Shown: in pieces, positions 18,978 to 28,129 of the stretch
Layout: each line of letters opens with the position of its first letter
Numbering within the stretch: the stretch's first letter is position 1
Source of the DNA: Methylococcales bacterium
GTDB lineage: Bacteria; Pseudomonadota; Gammaproteobacteria; Methylococcales; Methylomonadaceae
NCBI GenBank assembly: GCA_028712795.1
Contig: JAQTPT010000014.1
Coordinates: forward strand, 1 to 64,000
Direction: 5' to 3'
Length of the DNA stretch: 64,000 nucleotides
Made by a program: the position numbers and the translations under genes
The notes under the pieces: generated by a model
Database searches by the model: none
The model's input: the letters and a program-made list of their open reading frames with translations, nothing else
Told to the model about the DNA's origin: nothing

Positions 18978-19350
18978 CTAAAAGGCTTTTTTCTTACCCC
19001 AATAAGCGCAAACCTTGGGCTGGGTTTTTTCAAAGGTGTTGCGTTGCCGAAGATAAGGCTGTGATTTTCTGAGGTTGTACAAATGGGCAACAGATATGCC
19101 CGCTAACCGTTGGTACTGTGCTTTATTAAGAAGCTTATAAGCACGCTCGCAAAACTTTTTAGTGGCCGGTTCGCTGAGGGGTGTTATGACGCTCATCAAG
19201 CGAGGCCAGCAAGCGAATATCTTCAATCGACACGACCAAAGCCCGGATAAGTGCGTTGTTGCCGTTCAATCTTGCCGGTGTCACGATATTGCTAAACAGG
19301 CGGGTGATCTGTTGGGTTGAATAACCGGAAATTTTAGTCGAAAATCGCAC
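18978..19350 (-). pseudogene. remnant of an integrase-type transposase
   Basis: On the minus strand two frames together give the N-terminal part of a transposase with an integrase core. One frame (upstream, to 19350) has KISGYSTQQITRLF and EDIRLLASLDE; the second, after a frameshift near 19190, has LSEPATKKFCERAY and YQRLAGISVAHLYNLRKSQ. This order, ending in the SVAHLYNLRKS helix-turn-helix, is typical of a common transposase family with a downstream DDE domain. The DDE part is absent. The remnant ends about 50 bases from the 3' end of the glycine-rich gene, so it may mark the right border of the island. Confidence 0.65.
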
Positions 19351-19439
19351 GACGACGCCAATTGACTGTTAATAATTTCAAAAAAATGCAACAATACCGG
19401 GCCGTTCTTACCAGCAGGATTTAAGGTTAACGCTATATT

Positions 19440-20021
19440 GTGATTGATGAAATAAATGCCATTCTACCGCAGACCCAATGTAGACAGTGCGGCTTTCCAG
19501 GTTGTCGCCCTTACGCTGAAGCTATCTCCTCGGGTGCTGCGGATATTAACCAATGCCCGCCGGGCGGAGATGAGGGCATTATCGAATTAGCCCGTTTATT
19601 GGGTGTTGACCCTAAACCGCTTAATCCACAATTCGGCCTGCATAAACCTAAAAGTGTTGCGTTTATTATTGAGCAAGACTGTATCGGTTGCGTTAAATGC
19701 ATTATGGCCTGTCCAGTCGATGCCATTTTAGGCGCGGCAAAATTTATGCATACGGTTATCATCCCGGAATGCACCGGTTGTGAGCTTTGTATTGCGCCTT
19801 GCCCAGTGGACTGTATTGTTATGAAGCCGGTGCCAACGCCGCTAGATAAAGAACAACCGTTTACCCGAAATCAGAAAAAAGCCCAAGCACAACTGGCAAA
19901 ACGGCGTTTTGATGCCCGCTGTTTGCGCAAAGAAAAGGAAATCATGGAAAAAGCCGAGCGCGCGAAACAGAAAAGAGCCCAATTGGTGAAGATAAAGTCA
20001 GAAAACACGCTTCAGGAATAA
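19440..20021 (+). CDS. rnfB: RnfB/RsxB-like iron-sulfur protein without membrane anchor
   Basis: A 193-residue protein beginning at GTG 19440 ([14 protein letters not shown]). It carries the RnfB Fe-S domain with Cys at CRQCGFPGC and the later NQCPPGG, then two 4Fe-4S ferredoxin motifs, [12 protein letters not shown] and [12 protein letters not shown], and a basic coiled tail (about 140-193). RnfB normally passes electrons in the Rnf/Rsx complex to NAD or to SoxR, and has an N-terminal membrane helix; that helix is missing here. No other rnf gene is adjacent. It may act as a soluble RnfB-like electron carrier, as in short RsxB proteins of other proteobacteria. Confidence 0.78.
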   Translation: MIDEINAILPQTQCRQCGFPGCRPYAEAISSGAADINQCPPGGDEGIIELARLLGVDPKPLNPQFGLHKPKSVAFIIEQDCIGCVKCIMACPVDAILGAAKFMHTVIIPECTGCELCIAPCPVDCIVMKPVPTPLDKEQPFTRNQKKAQAQLAKRRFDARCLRKEKEIMEKAERAKQKRAQLVKIKSENTLQE

Positions 20022-20083
20022 AGATAAGGTGCTACTGAAGAAAGCGGCCAAAAAGGAACTATTGATTTAGCCCGGTTTTTTAC

Positions 20084-20120
20084 CCAAAAAAGCCAGTGGT
20101 TCTTTCGAATTCACTGGCTT
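20084..20120 (-). terminator. rho-independent terminator downstream of serA
   Basis: Perfect 9-base arms AAGCCAGTG (20090-20098) and CACTGGCTT (20112-20120). On the minus strand the hairpin is followed directly by a T-run (GGCTTTTTTGGG), the usual shape of an intrinsic terminator. It lies about 130 bases past the serA stop codon, and also 65 bases after the rnfB-like gene on the other strand. Confidence 0.6.
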
Positions 20121-20251
20121 GCGGTCAACTTGCAGTTTTTGTTTAAAGGGCTTTACATGTTTTTCGTAGTAAAAGAAATTGATCGTTTATGAATTCAACA
20201 TAAAGCGTTATTGTCGACTTTTCATGTTTGACGGATTCTCAAATACCAGAA

Positions 20252-21418
20252 TCAAATGACGCGCACGGACAATACGCCCTCAATAGAGCGTATACGTTCC
20301 AATACTTCAAGTGGGGCATCGGCTTGAATGTCCACCAGCGTATACGCATAATCGCCACGCGACTTGTTCAGCAAATCCAGAATATTGAGACCGGCGTCAC
20401 CCAAAGCGGACGAAATATGTCCGACTACACCCGGTATATTTTGGTTGGCAATGCAGAGACGAACACCTTCACCGCAGGGCGTGACAAAGACTTCCGGAAA
20501 ATTCACCGAATTACGGATGGAACCATGTTCCAAGAACTCCCGCACCTGTTCGGCCACCATTACGGCGCAATTGTCTTCGGCTTCTTCCGTGGAAGCGCCC
20601 AAATGAGGCAATACGATAGCGCGGGGATGGTTTATCAGAGCCGGCGTGGGGAAATCACAAACATAGGCATGCAAAGCGCCAGAATCCAAAGCCGTCAGCA
20701 CAGCCGCCTCATCCACCACTCCCGCACGGGAGAAATTGAGCAATATCGAGCCTTTCTTAATGCTGTCTATGTGGTCTTTACTGAATAAATTCCTGGTTTT
20801 ATCATTCAGCGGGATATGCAGGCTGATCAAATCCGCTCGAGAAACCAGATCATCTATAGTGGCCGCCGGTATTGCCGATGAAGTCAGTTTCCAGGCATTC
20901 GCCAGGGACATAAACGGATCAAACCCGATGATATTCAAACCCAAGGCAGCGGCTGAGTTGGCCACTTTTACCCCGATAGCGCCCAATCCCAACACACCCA
21001 AAGTCTTGCCGGACAGTTCAAAACCGGCAAAATATTTCTTGTTCTTTTCAATTTGGTTGCTGATGCTCTTCTCGTCCCCTTCCAGTCCGTGGATAAACTT
21101 TAGCGCCGGCACAATATTTCTGGCAGCTAATAACATACCGGCGATGGCTAGCTCTGCGACCGCATTGGAATTGGCACCCGGTGCATTAAAAACCGGAATG
21201 CCGCGCTTGGTATATTCCGCCACTGGAATATTGTTAACGCCTGCGCCTGCCCGGCCAACCGCCTTGAGCGATTCAGGGATCGCCTGCCCATGCAGGTTGA
21301 AGGAGCGTAATAAAATGGCATCGGGATTATCTATTTCAGCCCCTACTTGGTAGCTCTCACTCGGGAGCCTGTCCAGTCCAGCCCGCGATATGTTGTTATA
21401 GGTCAAAATTTTAAACAT
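20252..21418 (-). CDS. serA: D-3-phosphoglycerate dehydrogenase with ACT domain
   Basis: Oxidises 3-phosphoglycerate to 3-phosphohydroxypyruvate, the first step of serine synthesis. The 388-residue protein starts MFKILTYNNIS at 21418, with AAGGATAA just upstream; a frame extending to 21580 lacks a good start. It has the NAD-binding motif LGLGAIG, the substrate segment GRAGAGVNNIP, a catalytic region with Arg (LNFSRAGVVDE), and the active-site His in LPHLGASTEEAE. The C-terminal 70 residues form an ACT domain (IPGVVGHISSALGDAGLNI), the usual site of serine feedback. Its length matches the short SerA type. A terminator follows at 20084-20120. Confidence 0.93.
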   Translation of the reverse strand: MFKILTYNNISRAGLDRLPSESYQVGAEIDNPDAILLRSFNLHGQAIPESLKAVGRAGAGVNNIPVAEYTKRGIPVFNAPGANSNAVAELAIAGMLLAARNIVPALKFIHGLEGDEKSISNQIEKNKKYFAGFELSGKTLGVLGLGAIGVKVANSAAALGLNIIGFDPFMSLANAWKLTSSAIPAATIDDLVSRADLISLHIPLNDKTRNLFSKDHIDSIKKGSILLNFSRAGVVDEAAVLTALDSGALHAYVCDFPTPALINHPRAIVLPHLGASTEEAEDNCAVMVAEQVREFLEHGSIRNSVNFPEVFVTPCGEGVRLCIANQNIPGVVGHISSALGDAGLNILDLLNKSRGDYAYTLVDIQADAPLEVLERIRSIEGVLSVRVI

Positions 21419-21995
21419 TTGTTTATCCTTGTTTTCGTTAAATTTATGCATGAACGCGGCTCTTGCCCGATAGCTGCTTTGGTATTGTATTATAAAGGCC
21501 GACACGCATAAGCGGTGGCCTTTCAGATTTTTCAGGTTGATGAGCTTTTGGCAGGATATAAGCTCAAGAGGCGCTTTCAACAGCCTTTATGAAATTGAAG
21601 TTAAAACTCATCCGTTAAGCGTTATAGCCTGTTCAACTGTTAGTCATGGAGGCCGTGGGATACACCCGGGCTATTTTAAAAAAGAATAAATGAAACCATC
21701 ATTTTAATAAAACGATATTATTTGATAATTATATCTGTTTTATTGATCAGAGGGCGGATTGTTTGTGCTGGTTATCCACCGGCTTGTAATACCAAAGCCG
21801 TTGGAGGCCAAATCGATTTTGTCTTTATATCCTAAAAATCAAAACCTAATTTTGCTTCGCGGGAAGAATTTCACAAGGCTTACCGAGTTTAATGATGGGG
21901 GCAACGCCTTCCCACCCATTCCATTGATTAATAGGTTCTTATGGTTTTTTATGTTATATGCTGTGGGCAAAATGCTATACCCAAACTAATACATT
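21419..21995. other. intergenic region without a supported gene
   Basis: About 580 bases upstream of serA and downstream of the small lipoprotein gene. A 76-codon plus-strand open frame at 21759-21989 has no ribosome binding site and no recognisable protein pattern. The serA promoter should lie near 21430-21600. No RNA gene or repeat was identified. Confidence 0.4.
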
Positions 21996-22301
21996 TTAGT
22001 TTTTAATATTTTTATAGCTTTCTTCGCTTTCGAGCTTGATTCTTTCCCCTTCTTCAATCATGCGGTTGCCTTCATCAATCTTGCTTTTACCTTCGCGAAC
22101 TAAAGCATCGCCTTTTTCAACCAATAGTTTGCCCTTTTTCCATCTATCGCCCAGACTGGCAATGCCTTGGCTTTCGCGCAGCATTTGTTCGCCGGAAACA
22201 ATGGGTTCTTGTGTAAGTACAGGGTCAGAAGCGCAACCGCCAAGCTGCAGAGCTAAGCAAATGGTAACCAGATTCAGTAGGCTGGTGAAATAATTTTTCA
22301 T
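21996..22301 (-). CDS. small lipoprotein with helical charged repeats
   Basis: A 101-residue lipoprotein: hydrophobic leader, lipobox ending LQLGGC with Cys23, then a mature part dominated by a heptad-like charged helix with repeats of the form (L/A)xxxGxxxxxEGxxxIxEG (VEKGDALVREGKSKIDEG). No known function. It lies in the same direction as the pqi genes but is 400 bases beyond the membrane protein gene at 22704, with a palindromic element between, so it probably has its own promoter. Confidence 0.65.
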   Translation of the reverse strand: MKNYFTSLLNLVTICLALQLGGCASDPVLTQEPIVSGEQMLRESQGIASLGDRWKKGKLLVEKGDALVREGKSKIDEGNRMIEEGERIKLESEESYKNIKN

Positions 22302-22398
22302 AATTAATTACTCTGAATGTTATAGATTGATAAAGAGACGGCTAATTTTACGAAACATTATACGGGTTACAATAAAGATATTTAATGTTAATGGACAT

Positions 22399-22562
22399 AA
22401 GGCGATTTCCGGCAAAGAATATACCCAACTTGCTGGTCTTTTTGCCCATTGTCTGCGTTGTAAAAAGGATTACATAGCCTGCTATGCGCACCTTTTTACG
22501 CCTTGAAAATGAACAAAAATCCTGCACAATTTGGGTATATTCATTCTTGGAAATCGCCTAAA
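22399..22562. repeat. MITE-like element with long inverted termini
   Basis: The left end (22401-22430, GGCGATTTCC then GAATATACCCAA) is repeated inverted at the right (22531-22559), with about 25 matching positions and a mismatched patch of about six bases. The 100-base centre contains a second imperfect palindrome (AAAAAGG... CCTTTTT). Total about 160 bases, no open frame. Size and architecture suit a small non-autonomous mobile or REP-type element. Confidence 0.6.
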
Positions 22563-22703
22563 ATAACGTAACGGGTGAAAACCTGAGCCGAATAGCAAGA
22601 TGTTTCAACCAACGACAAAGGCTGTCATTCTGGCAGGTATGCATGAATCCAGTCAAGGATATGACCATGTCCGGCATCGCATGCCATGTAATGCCTTAGG
22701 CTT

Positions 22704-23243
22704 CTACCCTCCCTTACGACTACACTCCACTTCCAAGTCGAGCAATTGCCTCGGCCCAAAAAACAAGTGCCGCATTTTGTCGCCTCCAATCACGCGACCG
22801 ATTTCGCTTATCGTGCAATACATCGTTATCAACATCATAAGGACGATCTGGATGGCCCAGAAATGTGGCCACACAATCTCCGCAAGCAACTTCTCGTTAC
22901 CCGCAATGAAACTGCCTGCTTCTCGCCAGAAATCGACGAGACGTTCCAGGTAATGGACGAGCGTGGCCACCAAAGCATAAAGTATGGCCTTCCAGGCGAC
23001 ATTATAGACTAACGGTTTATCGGGGTAGCGATTGATGATGGGCAGCATGTCCGCGATCACCACAGCCTTGCCGAGAATCAGGGCAGACACCGCTACCGAT
23101 GCCGAGGTGCCAAGCGTAATCCCCGTCCCCTTCAACATCAGGACGCGGATTAGCACTACCAGATGCAAGGAAATGAAAAAGAAGATAGTGGGCGGGAGTA
23201 TCGCATAAAACTCCTCTTTGACTTTTGCGGATAGTTTGCTCAT
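22704..23243 (-). CDS. integral membrane protein of unknown function
   Basis: A 179-residue protein from ATG 23243. It has about four hydrophobic segments, near 14-36 (ILPPTIFFFISLHLVVLIRVL), 45-65, 82-98 and 124-145 (HFWAIQIVLMMLITMY), separated by short charged loops, and ends in a basic cytosolic-type tail. I do not recognise the family. It starts 23 bases after the pqiC stop codon on the same strand, so it is probably the last gene of the pqi transcript. Confidence 0.65.
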   Translation of the reverse strand: MSKLSAKVKEEFYAILPPTIFFFISLHLVVLIRVLMLKGTGITLGTSASVAVSALILGKAVVIADMLPIINRYPDKPLVYNVAWKAILYALVATLVHYLERLVDFWREAGSFIAGNEKLLAEIVWPHFWAIQIVLMMLITMYCTISEIGRVIGGDKMRHLFFGPRQLLDLEVECSRKGG

Positions 23244-23265
23244 ACGCTGAAAATTGCCTTAGCTA

Positions 23266-23868
23266 TTATTGCGGTATTTGAACGAGTGCCAGGGATAATT
23301 GTTGGCTTAACTCACTGAGTAGTTTGCTGAGCCCTAGAGCTGCGCTGTTGTAACTTGCGTCATTCAGCGGCTGTTCTATTTTGGCTTGACCATTGCTGAC
23401 GATCTTATGGTTTTTTTCCTCCATGATGGCCCAACTCGCTTCAAGGTTTACCGATTTGCCAAGTTGCGTATCGAAGCGGCTAATATCGATGATGACGCGA
23501 TAATCAACATTGCCGTATACGGCCCACGGATACGCCCGGACAATAGCGTTCGGTTGCAGGGTAGCCACGTTTTTGCTTAACACTGCAATGACATTGTCTT
23601 TTAACGGCGCAGCCCATTGGTCAAACTCGGCTATTTGCACACTGTTATTGTCTGCACGCGTGATTATCTGCCTGCGATCAAGTAAAGCAGGCAGGGATAG
23701 GGGGCCAATACCAATCAGCCTTTTTTTTGTGATTGCAGTGGAAGCGGCTACCGGTGGGCAGCTCTGTGATTCCAGCGTATAAAAATGAGTGGGTGGAGTC
23801 GATGCGCAAGCGGTTAACAGGCCGCTAACGCATAACATGAAAAATCCGTTTGAGTGTTTAATTAACAT
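23266..23868 (-). CDS. pqiC: PqiC-type outer-membrane lipoprotein
   Basis: A 200-residue DUF330/PqiC lipoprotein with a lipobox at LTAC (Cys21). The family pattern is visible: THFYTLES near the start, IGIGPLSLPALLDRRQIITR, and the later VDYRVIIDISRFD. PqiC anchors the PqiB tunnel to the outer membrane in lipid trafficking between the two membranes. It follows pqiB by 5 bases, as expected for the pqiABC order. Confidence 0.87.
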   Translation of the reverse strand: MLIKHSNGFFMLCVSGLLTACASTPPTHFYTLESQSCPPVAASTAITKKRLIGIGPLSLPALLDRRQIITRADNNSVQIAEFDQWAAPLKDNVIAVLSKNVATLQPNAIVRAYPWAVYGNVDYRVIIDISRFDTQLGKSVNLEASWAIMEEKNHKIVSNGQAKIEQPLNDASYNSAALGLSKLLSELSQQLSLALVQIPQ

Positions 23869-23873
23869 AATGG

Positions 23874-25481
23874 CTACTTCTCTTTTTTACCACGAATTAA
23901 AGAATCAGGATGTTGGTCCAGATAATCGGTGAGCTGCCTGACGGAGCTTGCCGTTTGAGTCAGTTCTTGCAGCAATTGGTTCAGTTGGTACTGCGTAGTC
24001 GAACCCGGCTCTAAAGTGGTTAATACTTGCTGCGCTGAACTCATGGCTTTATCGGCTGAACTCAACGTTTTGTCAGCAGTACTGAGGGTGCCGTTTGCAG
24101 TGACTAGGGTTTTGGTTGCCGCCTTGGATGTGTCTTGTAAGGATGTCAGGGTTTTGTTGATTTCGGCCGTCATGGTTTCCAACGGAAGTTTGGAAATTTT
24201 ATCCATAACAGCTTGGGCTGAATTCATAATCTGGTTCATTGCGCTTGGCGTCGTCGGAAACTCCTCATAACCCGTATGATTATTATGTGCCACCACTTTG
24301 CTGTGCGGAAACAGATCCAAAGCAATAAACAGTTGCCCTGTCAGCAGGCTACCCGTTTGTAATTGGCCGCGTAACCCTTTGGCAACCAGATGCGCTATAT
24401 TTTCTTTAGGCGTCATATGGGCTGGCTTATTGATCATGACAATGCGGTCTGGCTCCACTTCAACCAGGACGGGAATCTCTATATCCACCGTTTTAACATC
24501 TATTTCCAGGTTAATCCCCGTAACTTTACCAATCGGAATGCCGCGTAATAAAACGGGGGCGCCTATAGCCAGGCCACGTACTGATTCATTAAAGTACATG
24601 ACGACCTTGACGGTTCTGTGATAAATCACTTCATTGGATTGTTCATAATTATCGAACAGTTGAAATGACGTGTTTTCGGGCACTGTATCCGCCGCGTTAT
24701 CATTAGGGTCAGTACGAAAAGCAATACCGCCGGCCAATAATGAAATCAAAGGTCCTGTTCTTAATTTAAAACCATCGGCACCCGCCGATAAATCGATACC
24801 GCTGTCTATCCAAAAGCGGGTGTTTGTCCTTATAAACTGGTCGTAGGGGGCGTTGACAAAAACCGTCAGTTTGATGTCATCGGCGTTTTTGGACAATTCA
24901 TAATCGAGCACCTCCCCTACGTTGATGCCATGAAAACTAATCGGCGTGCCAGGCCCCATCGATCCGATATTGGTCGTCTCAAGTACGAATTTCTTGCCTT
25001 GCGCGTTAGTTTCCAAGACCGGCGGGGTGTCAAGTCCCTTAAAATGACGTTCTTTTTTGCCTTTTCCGGGTTTAATGGCTATATAAGCTCCGGACATAAT
25101 AGTGCCTAATCCCGATACGCCGCTTAAGCTAATTTGTGGCCGCACCACCCAAAACTGCGTGTTATTGGTTAGATACGAACTGCTTTCGTTATGCATTTCC
25201 GCAGTAACATCAATGGTTTTCATATCATTGTTAATGGCGATATCGGTCACTTTGCCGATTTCCACATCCAGATATTTGATTTTGGTTTTGTCTATTTCCA
25301 AACCATCCGCGCTGGGAAAATTAATGGTGATCTCCGGTCCTTTTTCGGAAACGGTCTTGTAGATTAGCCAGCCGCTCACTAAGAACGCGCACAAGGGTAA
25401 CAACCAAATTAGCGGCAGTTCCCGTTTTTTATTGATTGCGGCATCGGTAGCTTCGTAAGGAGGCTCTTTAAAATCATTCAT
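23874..25481 (-). CDS. pqiB: PqiB, MCE-domain lipid-transport protein
   Basis: A 535-residue protein starting MNDFKEPPYEA at 25481 in an ATGA overlap with the upstream pqiA gene; an upstream in-frame start at 25502 would lie inside that gene. One N-terminal membrane helix (about 24-45, LPLIWLLPLCAFLVSGWLIY) is followed by three MCE/MlaD repeats, at about 46-140, 155-260 and 285-395 (recognised from GLEIDKTKIKYLDVEIGKV and GAPVLLRGIPIGKV). The C-terminal 120 residues are a long helical region of SxxxTLSTADKTLSSADKA type, which in E. coli PqiB forms the needle across the periplasm. Confidence 0.92.
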   Translation of the reverse strand: MNDFKEPPYEATDAAINKKRELPLIWLLPLCAFLVSGWLIYKTVSEKGPEITINFPSADGLEIDKTKIKYLDVEIGKVTDIAINNDMKTIDVTAEMHNESSSYLTNNTQFWVVRPQISLSGVSGLGTIMSGAYIAIKPGKGKKERHFKGLDTPPVLETNAQGKKFVLETTNIGSMGPGTPISFHGINVGEVLDYELSKNADDIKLTVFVNAPYDQFIRTNTRFWIDSGIDLSAGADGFKLRTGPLISLLAGGIAFRTDPNDNAADTVPENTSFQLFDNYEQSNEVIYHRTVKVVMYFNESVRGLAIGAPVLLRGIPIGKVTGINLEIDVKTVDIEIPVLVEVEPDRIVMINKPAHMTPKENIAHLVAKGLRGQLQTGSLLTGQLFIALDLFPHSKVVAHNNHTGYEEFPTTPSAMNQIMNSAQAVMDKISKLPLETMTAEINKTLTSLQDTSKAATKTLVTANGTLSTADKTLSSADKAMSSAQQVLTTLEPGSTTQYQLNQLLQELTQTASSVRQLTDYLDQHPDSLIRGKKEK

Positions 25482-26092
25482 AGGTATTGTTGGTAGTCCC
25501 AAAGTAAGCGTGGATCGAAATTTTCGGCGGCGAACATAGTCAATATCACCACGGCGGCAAATGCGGTTGCCGCCGGGCCGGCAATAATCTGCACCGCGCC
25601 AAAATTAACCAAATCGACCAGAATGGAAATCATAAAAATGTCCAGCATTGACCAGCGCCCTACAAAAGTAATGACACGATACATCACTGTCCATTTACGC
25701 GCATTGATTTGCCAGCGGAAATGCACGCAAAGCAGCAGCAAGCCGATGCCTATCAGTTTTAACGACGGCACAAGAATACTCGCCACCAAAACCAGCAGAC
25801 CGATAGGTATCATGCCGCTATTGAATAACTCAATAATGCCGCCGGCAATGGTATGCGATTCACCCGCGCCAAATTGATTCACATTCATAATGGGAAAAAT
25901 ATTGGCTGGAATATACAGAAAAAAACTACTGAACAACAGCGCTGTGGTACGTTGCAAACTATGGGGGCGCCTGGCGTGTAGATGGCTATCACAGCGTGGA
26001 CAGGATTGAGTGTGATCGGCCGTTTTTACCAGGCAGCCACAGTCGTGGCAGCGTATAAACCCTTGCGCAAGGGCATTTGGTTTAGTTTTCAT
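25478..26092 (-). CDS. pqiA: PqiA domain protein, second half
   Basis: A 204-residue membrane protein with a zinc-ribbon-like start (CHDCGCLVKTADHTQSCPRC) and about four membrane helices. The family motif YIPANIFPIMNVN is followed by a periplasmic loop and SWRxxD-type region (WSMLDIFMISILVDL). E. coli PqiA is one protein with two such tandem units; here each unit is its own gene. Its start overlaps the first unit by 11 bases and its stop overlaps pqiB by 4 (ATGA), so translation is probably coupled. Confidence 0.87.
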   Translation of the reverse strand: MKTKPNALAQGFIRCHDCGCLVKTADHTQSCPRCDSHLHARRPHSLQRTTALLFSSFFLYIPANIFPIMNVNQFGAGESHTIAGGIIELFNSGMIPIGLLVLVASILVPSLKLIGIGLLLLCVHFRWQINARKWTVMYRVITFVGRWSMLDIFMISILVDLVNFGAVQIIAGPAATAFAAVVILTMFAAENFDPRLLWDYQQYL

Positions 26093-26711
26093 AGCTGTTC
26101 TTTTTACTCAATTTCTCGATGCGTTGCCAGAATAATCGAGTATCCAGGCCGCCGGTAAGCATGGTTGTGATGATGATCAGGGCAATAAAAGCAAAGAGAC
26201 CCCCGCCGAATTTAAGCGGGGCAAGCGCCATAAGCTTAACGCAAGCGACAATGATGCCCAGCATATAAACCTCCAGCATCACCCATTCATCCAAATGGTG
26301 CATCCAGCGCATCCACCCGATTAAATAGCGGTTGGGTTGATTGAAATAAAGGTGTCCGCTGATCAGCATGGATAAAGTCAGATACACAAGCGGAAAAAAA
26401 ATGCTGGCCAAAAATACGACAATAGCAACGGCCACCATACCGTCGTTAAATAAAGCAATAACCCCTGACAACAATATACCCGTGTTGACATTACCCATAA
26501 TTGTTATACCCACCATAGGCAATAAATTGGCGGGAAAAAACAGAATGAATCCTGCAATAGACAGGGCAAAAGTGCGTTCAACGCTTTGTTTACGAGGCTT
26601 CGAAAGTAAAAATCCGCAGCGCGGGCAATGTGCTTTTTCACCGATTTCGGGTAAAGCCGGCCTAAGTAACAAATCGCACTCAGGGCAAGCATCGTAATTA
26701 ATGCTGTTCAT
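26082..26711 (-). CDS. pqiA: PqiA domain protein, first half
   Basis: A 209-residue membrane protein, first gene of the pqi operon. It has two CxxC pairs (CPECDLLL and CPRCGFLL), then the PqiA motif FFPANLLPMVGITIMG, and further helices (DEWVMLEVYMLGIIVACVKL). The PqiA family is the inner-membrane partner of the PqiB MCE tunnel. Together the four genes from 26711 to 23266 form a complete PqiABC set with PqiA split in two. Confidence 0.87.
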   Translation of the reverse strand: MNSINYDACPECDLLLRPALPEIGEKAHCPRCGFLLSKPRKQSVERTFALSIAGFILFFPANLLPMVGITIMGNVNTGILLSGVIALFNDGMVAVAIVVFLASIFFPLVYLTLSMLISGHLYFNQPNRYLIGWMRWMHHLDEWVMLEVYMLGIIVACVKLMALAPLKFGGGLFAFIALIIITTMLTGGLDTRLFWQRIEKLSKKNSYEN

Positions 26712-27100
26712 ATCTTTGGTAATAAAGGTGCGACATCTCGCGTTTCAATAGATTTGAAAGGTTGGCATAGCATTATAAATAAAGTTCTGAAGTGTAACTA
26801 AAAAAATGAGAACCGTACAAAAAAGTTCAAAATTTTCTTGAGGTTTTGTTTGGCCTATTGACACCGGCCGGCTAATGGGTGACGCCGTGTCGGGATGGCC
26901 GTGCATTTTGACTACGCTTCCGCTCTCACTCCTACTTCGTCAAAACGCCCGGCCCCTACGGCTACGCAGGGGTCGTCGTACAGCATTCCACCACCTTTAC
27001 GCTTCCTGTACTCCTTCCTGGTGTTTTATTATTTTTGAGGGTGACCGGGTTGCACCCTTTGTCACTGCATCGACACTTTCAAACATTCCGGCATAGTTAT
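26712..27100. other. intergenic region between pqiA and aguA
   Basis: About 390 bases between the pqiA start and the aguA stop codon. The pqi promoter should lie in the A/T-rich first 120 bases. The GC-rich remainder (26865-27080) contains a 73-codon open frame with many Arg, Leu and Cys and no ribosome binding site; I do not regard it as a gene. No clear intrinsic terminator for aguA was found. Confidence 0.4.
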
Positions 27101-28129
27101 TTAAGCAACAACTCCCACAATTCCTTCGGGAAACTGCATCGTCATGCAATGCAAACTGCCATATTGATGCACCAGCGGCCTGCAAGGCATGGCAATGATT
27201 TCATGCTGTGGAAAGCAGCCGGCCAGCCGTTGCAAAGCGATTTCATCCATCGGATCACCATAAGCCGGCACCATGACGGCATGATTGATAATCAAAAAGT
27301 TGGCATAATTGGCGGGCAGCTGTTGTCCTTCCTCATCATAAATCGGTTTTGGCAACGGTAACGGGACTAAATGATAGGGATCGCCCGCTTGGGTTCTTAA
27401 ATCCTGTAGTTGTCTTTCCATGAATTTCAAGCTGGTAAAATGTTCGTCTTCATCATCGTCACAACTGGTATAGGCAATGGTATTGGCGGAACAGAATCTG
27501 GCCAGTGTATCGATATGGGCATCGGTATCATCGCCTGACAGATTTTCTTGATCCAGCCAGAACACCCGTTTCGCGCCCAGGTGCTGTAACAGTTGCTGTT
27601 CTATTTCCTGTTGCGTCAGGCCAATATTTCTATTGGGGTTTAGCAGGCATTGCTTGGTGGTTAAAATTGTACCGATGCCATCGCTTTCGACACTGCCGCC
27701 TTCCAGTATAAAATCAATGTCTTGGTGGGGTTTACCTTTAAAGGGTTTGGCGTTTAACAGCTTGTGATTTAGGGCATTGTCGTTTTGATGTTGATATTTT
27801 TCGCCCCATCCGTTGAAAAGAAAGTTAAGGTGCGAAATTTCTCCATCTTGCTCTATGCTCAAAAAAACAGTGTCTCTAACCCAGATGTCATTAACAGTGG
27901 CATGGATAAAGTCAATACCTTTATGATTGCTTATTAATTTTTCTATGTGTTGCTGATGATTATCATCCCTACAGACAATAATCAGTTTTTGATATTGGGT
28001 AATCGTATCGGCAATAACGCTGTAGGATTGCTCTACGGATTCAAGTCGATTACTGAAGTCGCCCGTTTTATGCGGCCAAGCAATTAATACGGCGGATTGT
28101 TTTTCCCATTCGGCTGGAAATCTAGTCAT
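27101..28129 (-). CDS. aguA: agmatine deiminase
   Basis: Converts agmatine to N-carbamoylputrescine and ammonia in polyamine synthesis. The 342-residue length fits the PPADF family. Visible are the substrate region TVNDIWVRDT, the segment FILEGGSVESDG, the catalytic His in DTDAHIDTLARF, and a nucleophilic Cys near the C-terminus (GSLHCMTMQF). The start codon overlaps the recN stop by 4 bases, giving the order nadK-recN-aguA on one transcript. Confidence 0.92.
   Translation of the reverse strand: MTRFPAEWEKQSAVLIAWPHKTGDFSNRLESVEQSYSVIADTITQYQKLIIVCRDDNHQQHIEKLISNHKGIDFIHATVNDIWVRDTVFLSIEQDGEISHLNFLFNGWGEKYQHQNDNALNHKLLNAKPFKGKPHQDIDFILEGGSVESDGIGTILTTKQCLLNPNRNIGLTQQEIEQQLLQHLGAKRVFWLDQENLSGDDTDAHIDTLARFCSANTIAYTSCDDDEDEHFTSLKFMERQLQDLRTQAGDPYHLVPLPLPKPIYDEEGQQLPANYANFLIINHAVMVPAYGDPMDEIALQRLAGCFPQHEIIAMPCRPLVHQYGSLHCMTMQFPEGIVGVVA

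Noticed and set aside
21759..21989. 76-codon plus-strand ORF upstream of the small lipoprotein gene
   Set aside because: No ribosome binding site, no recognisable motif and compositional noise.
26875..27096. 73-codon plus-strand ORF between pqiA and aguA
   Set aside because: Arg/Leu/Cys-rich reading of GC-rich intergenic DNA with no ribosome binding site.
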